A stretch of DNA of 9,763 nt from JBOGED01 sp050743625 (GTDB taxonomy: Bacteria > Actinomycetota > Nitriliruptoria > Euzebyales > Egibacteraceae): the NCBI GenBank assembly GCA_050743625.1, contig JBOGED010000468.1, positions 1 through 9,763 of the forward strand, read 5' to 3'. The notes under the pieces are model-generated. The model saw only the letters and a list, made by a program, of their open reading frames with translations, was not told the DNA's origin and searched no databases. Both the position numbers and the translations under genes were made by a program. Shown in pieces: positions 8,523 through 9,763 of the stretch (its first letter is position 1; each line of letters begins with the position of its first letter).

Positions 8523-8543
8523 TTTGAGTCTAAGACACTCAGA
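8523..8543. promoter_or_regulatory. HAIR operator for HspR
   Basis: TTTGAGT-CTAAGAC-ACTCAGA, compared with the consensus CTTGAGT-N7-ACTCAAG: 6/7 and 5/7 matches with the exact N7 spacing. It lies 69-89 nt upstream of the dnaK ATG, next to the candidate -35 and just past the microprotein stop codon. With hspR encoded at the end of the same operon, autoregulation is very likely. Confidence 0.85.
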
Positions 8544-8547
8544 TTTG

Positions 8548-8679
8548 CTACGCGTGCCAGCGTCTGCTGATCCGCCGCCCTCGCCCGTCCGCCTCATCCG
8601 TCCCGTTGAACGCGACCATCAGTACAAACGGGAGGACGACCACGACCACCCCGATCGCCCACATCAGCCACAGCGCCAT
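8548..8679 (-). CDS. 43-residue single-span membrane microprotein
   Basis: Short open frame upstream of dnaK on the same strand. ATG 8679, then MALWLMWAIGVVVVVLP and on to a TAG stop at 8550-8548. Residues about 3-24 are one continuous hydrophobic stretch of membrane-span length; the tail (25-43) is charged and rich in Arg (GRGRRISRR), so by the positive-inside rule the C-terminus should be cytoplasmic. About 90% of codons end in G or C, as in the neighbouring genes. No Shine-Dalgarno, but TACGCT lies 7 nt upstream, opposite the PNPOx promoter. The stop is 5 bp before the HAIR element, so the dnaK promoter region starts right after it. I recognise no family. A chance frame cannot be excluded, but the hydrophobic block and promoter argue for a gene. 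Confidence 0.5.
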   Translation of the reverse strand: MALWLMWAIGVVVVVLPFVLMVAFNGTDEADGRGRRISRRWHA

Positions 8680-8686
8680 ACGAGCG

Positions 8687-8696
8687 AGCGTACAGT
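8687..8696. promoter_or_regulatory. Symmetric bidirectional -10 box between microprotein and PNPOx gene
   Basis: AGCGTACAGT fits ANNNTANNNT. The plus strand reads TACAGT (8691-8696), placing +1 at about 8703, the first base of the PNPOx GTG. The minus strand reads TACGCT (8692-8687), placing +1 at about 8680, one base before the microprotein ATG. The two boxes share the central TA. The start codons are only 23 bp apart, so there is no room for separate promoters between them. No strong -35 is visible on the plus strand. Confidence 0.45.
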
Positions 8697-8702
8697 CCCT
8701 CG

Positions 8703-9215
8703 GTGACCAACTCGACGTTCAGTACAGCGGTGGGGACGTTCGCCGAGCTACAGGACGACTTCGTGCGGTTGACGACCGAGATCGTCTGGTGCACGGTCGC
8801 CACCGTCGACCACGAGGACCGGCCCAGGACCCGTATCCTCCATCCTTACTGGGAGATCGACGACGGCCGGCCGATCGGGTGGGTCGGCACCTTCAGGTCA
8901 CCCGCCAAGACCGCCCATCTCGCGCGGAACCCGTACGTGTCCTGCTCATACTGGACGCCAGCGCACGACGCCGCCTTCGTGGACTGCCGGGCCGACTGGG
9001 TCGGCGATGCGAACGCCAAGCGCAGGGTGTGGACCTTGTTCGCGAGCGCGCCGCCACCGCTTGGCTACGACCCGCGTGTGTCCGGGTGGAGCGATGAGTC
9101 CGATCCACTGTTCCAGGTGCTACGCCTTGACCCGTGGCGCGTGCAGGTCACCCTTCAAGACCTCGCGGGTGGGCGGGTCATCGGGTCCTCGCGCGTGTGG
9201 CACGCGCCTGGTTAG
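8703..9215 (+). CDS. Pyridoxamine 5'-phosphate oxidase-like (split-barrel flavin-binding) protein
   Basis: 170 residues. Fits the PNPOx-like / general-stress-protein-26 split-barrel group, which binds FMN or F420, often without known substrate. Seen: an N-terminal helix (AELQDDFVRLTTE), strands WCTVATVDHEDRPRTRILHPYWE (29-51) and PIGWVGTFRSPAKTAHLARNPYVSCSYW (57-84), where the KTAHLARNP helix is typical of the family, then FVDCRADWV (92-100) and a C-terminal LDPWRVQVT strand (142-150). Enzyme activity and cofactor cannot be assigned. The start is GTG 8703; there is no Shine-Dalgarno, and TACAGT lies 6 nt upstream, suggesting a leaderless mRNA. It is divergent from the microprotein and dnaK, and its stop overlaps the convergent DUF192 stop by 4 bp. 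Confidence 0.85.
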   Translation: MTNSTFSTAVGTFAELQDDFVRLTTEIVWCTVATVDHEDRPRTRILHPYWEIDDGRPIGWVGTFRSPAKTAHLARNPYVSCSYWTPAHDAAFVDCRADWVGDANAKRRVWTLFASAPPPLGYDPRVSGWSDESDPLFQVLRLDPWRVQVTLQDLAGGRVIGSSRVWHAPG

Positions 9216-9706
9216 GACGTTGCCGCCGGCAGGTCCTCGGGCAGCTCGATGGTCCAGGTCTCGTCCAGGCCGGTCTCGCCGAAGAAGCCCTGGTTGACCT
9301 CGAGCGCGCCAATGAACGCGACGCCCGGGTTGTAAAGGGGACACGGCTCAGCCTCGCAAGGCTCCATGTCGAGGACGCGGAGGACGCGCCCGCCCTGGCC
9401 GTAGAAGGCGATCGAGAGCGGGATCAGCGTGTTCTTCATGTAGAAGGCGCCGGCGCGAGCCTCCGGAAATATGAAGACCATGCCGGTCCGGGGGGGTAGG
9501 TGCTCGCGGAACATCAGCCCCCGGCCGCGCTCGCCAGAGTTGTCGGCGACATAGACAGGAACCTCGACCGACTCACCGCCGGGACCGCTCAGTACCACCT
9601 GCGACACCGTGAACGGCTCCGAGGGTTGCAAGGGCCCGGGTTCGGTCGCGGGCGCCCGCGCACAGGCGGCTACGAGCACGAGAGTGAGGATCGACACACG
9701 GGTCAT
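9212..9706 (-). CDS. DUF192 domain lipoprotein
   Basis: 164 residues. A short signal peptide MTRVSILTLVLVAAC ends in a lipobox (VAAC, Cys15), so it should be lipidated and held on the outer face of the membrane. The following stretch is Pro/Glu-rich, then the DUF192 domain (about 47-157): VYVADNSGERGRGLMFREHLPP, TGMVFIFP (74-81), FYMKNTLIPLSIAFY (88-102), VLDMEPCEAEPCPLY (111-125) and ALEVNQGFF (134-142). The family is widespread and of unsettled function. CEAEPC contains two cysteines that could pair. ATG 9706 has no Shine-Dalgarno; TATGCT lies 8 nt upstream. It converges on the PNPOx gene with a 4-bp overlap of stop codons. Confidence 0.92.
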   Translation of the reverse strand: MTRVSILTLVLVAACARAPATEPGPLQPSEPFTVSQVVLSGPGGESVEVPVYVADNSGERGRGLMFREHLPPRTGMVFIFPEARAGAFYMKNTLIPLSIAFYGQGGRVLRVLDMEPCEAEPCPLYNPGVAFIGALEVNQGFFGETGLDETWTIELPEDLPAATS

Positions 9707-9714
9707 GGCCGCAG

Positions 9715-9743
9715 AGCATAGAGTCCCGCGCCGGTTGTGTGGA
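9715..9743 (-). promoter_or_regulatory. Candidate promoter of the DUF192 gene, near-leaderless
   Basis: On the minus strand TCCACA (9743-9738) and TATGCT (9720-9715) are 17 bp apart. +1 would fall near 9708, two bases before the ATG. The -35 matches TTGACA at four of six bases. The ATG lacks a Shine-Dalgarno, which fits a leaderless or nearly leaderless mRNA. Confidence 0.45.
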
Positions 9744-9763
9744 GGATCCGCGCGGTATACCGC

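Overview
The window is high-GC DNA that looks actinobacterial. The evidence is a dnaK-grpE-dnaJ-hspR order with a MerR-type HspR and an HspR operator (HAIR) upstream, a DnaK with the shortened N-terminal nucleotide-binding region typical of Gram-positives, a DUF1707 protein, and several genes with no Shine-Dalgarno but a TANNNT box just before the start codon. The genus cannot be read from the sequence; a less-studied actinobacterial lineage is possible.

Layout. Positions 1-2567 (minus) hold nearly all of clpB, cut at its C-terminus by the window edge. Upstream of it on the same strand are a DUF1707 membrane protein (2613-3014) and a small peptidoglycan-binding-like protein (3087-3392). A 105-bp divergent spacer with a perfect 8+8 inverted repeat separates these from a plus-strand pair: a PAT-type GNAT acetyltransferase (3498-4043) and a VapB/CopG-like antitoxin (4048-4302). 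A possible toxin remnant follows. The heat-shock operon is on the minus strand, transcribed dnaK (8454-6589), grpE (6589-5987), dnaJ (5978-4803), hspR (4796-4404). Beyond it are a previously easy-to-miss 43-residue membrane microprotein (8679-8548, minus), a PNPOx-like flavin-fold protein (8703-9215, plus) and a DUF192 lipoprotein (9706-9212, minus).

How the genes work together. DnaK, GrpE and DnaJ form the Hsp70 folding machine, and ClpB is the partner disaggregase. HspR, the last gene of the operon, should repress the dnaK promoter through the HAIR element at 8523-8543 (autoregulation with DnaK feedback is known for this family). ClpB shows no recognisable HAIR upstream, which suggests separate control here.

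The most interesting structures are regulatory: (1) a symmetric ANNNTANNNT box at 8687-8696 that could drive divergent leaderless transcripts of the microprotein and the PNPOx gene; (2) a recurring leaderless-promoter pattern in five genes; (3) the 18-bp palindrome at 3417-3434; (4) the apparently orphan antitoxin. No RNA genes, CRISPR arrays, insertion sequences or convincing intrinsic terminators were seen. No stretch longer than 300 bases lacks a gene.
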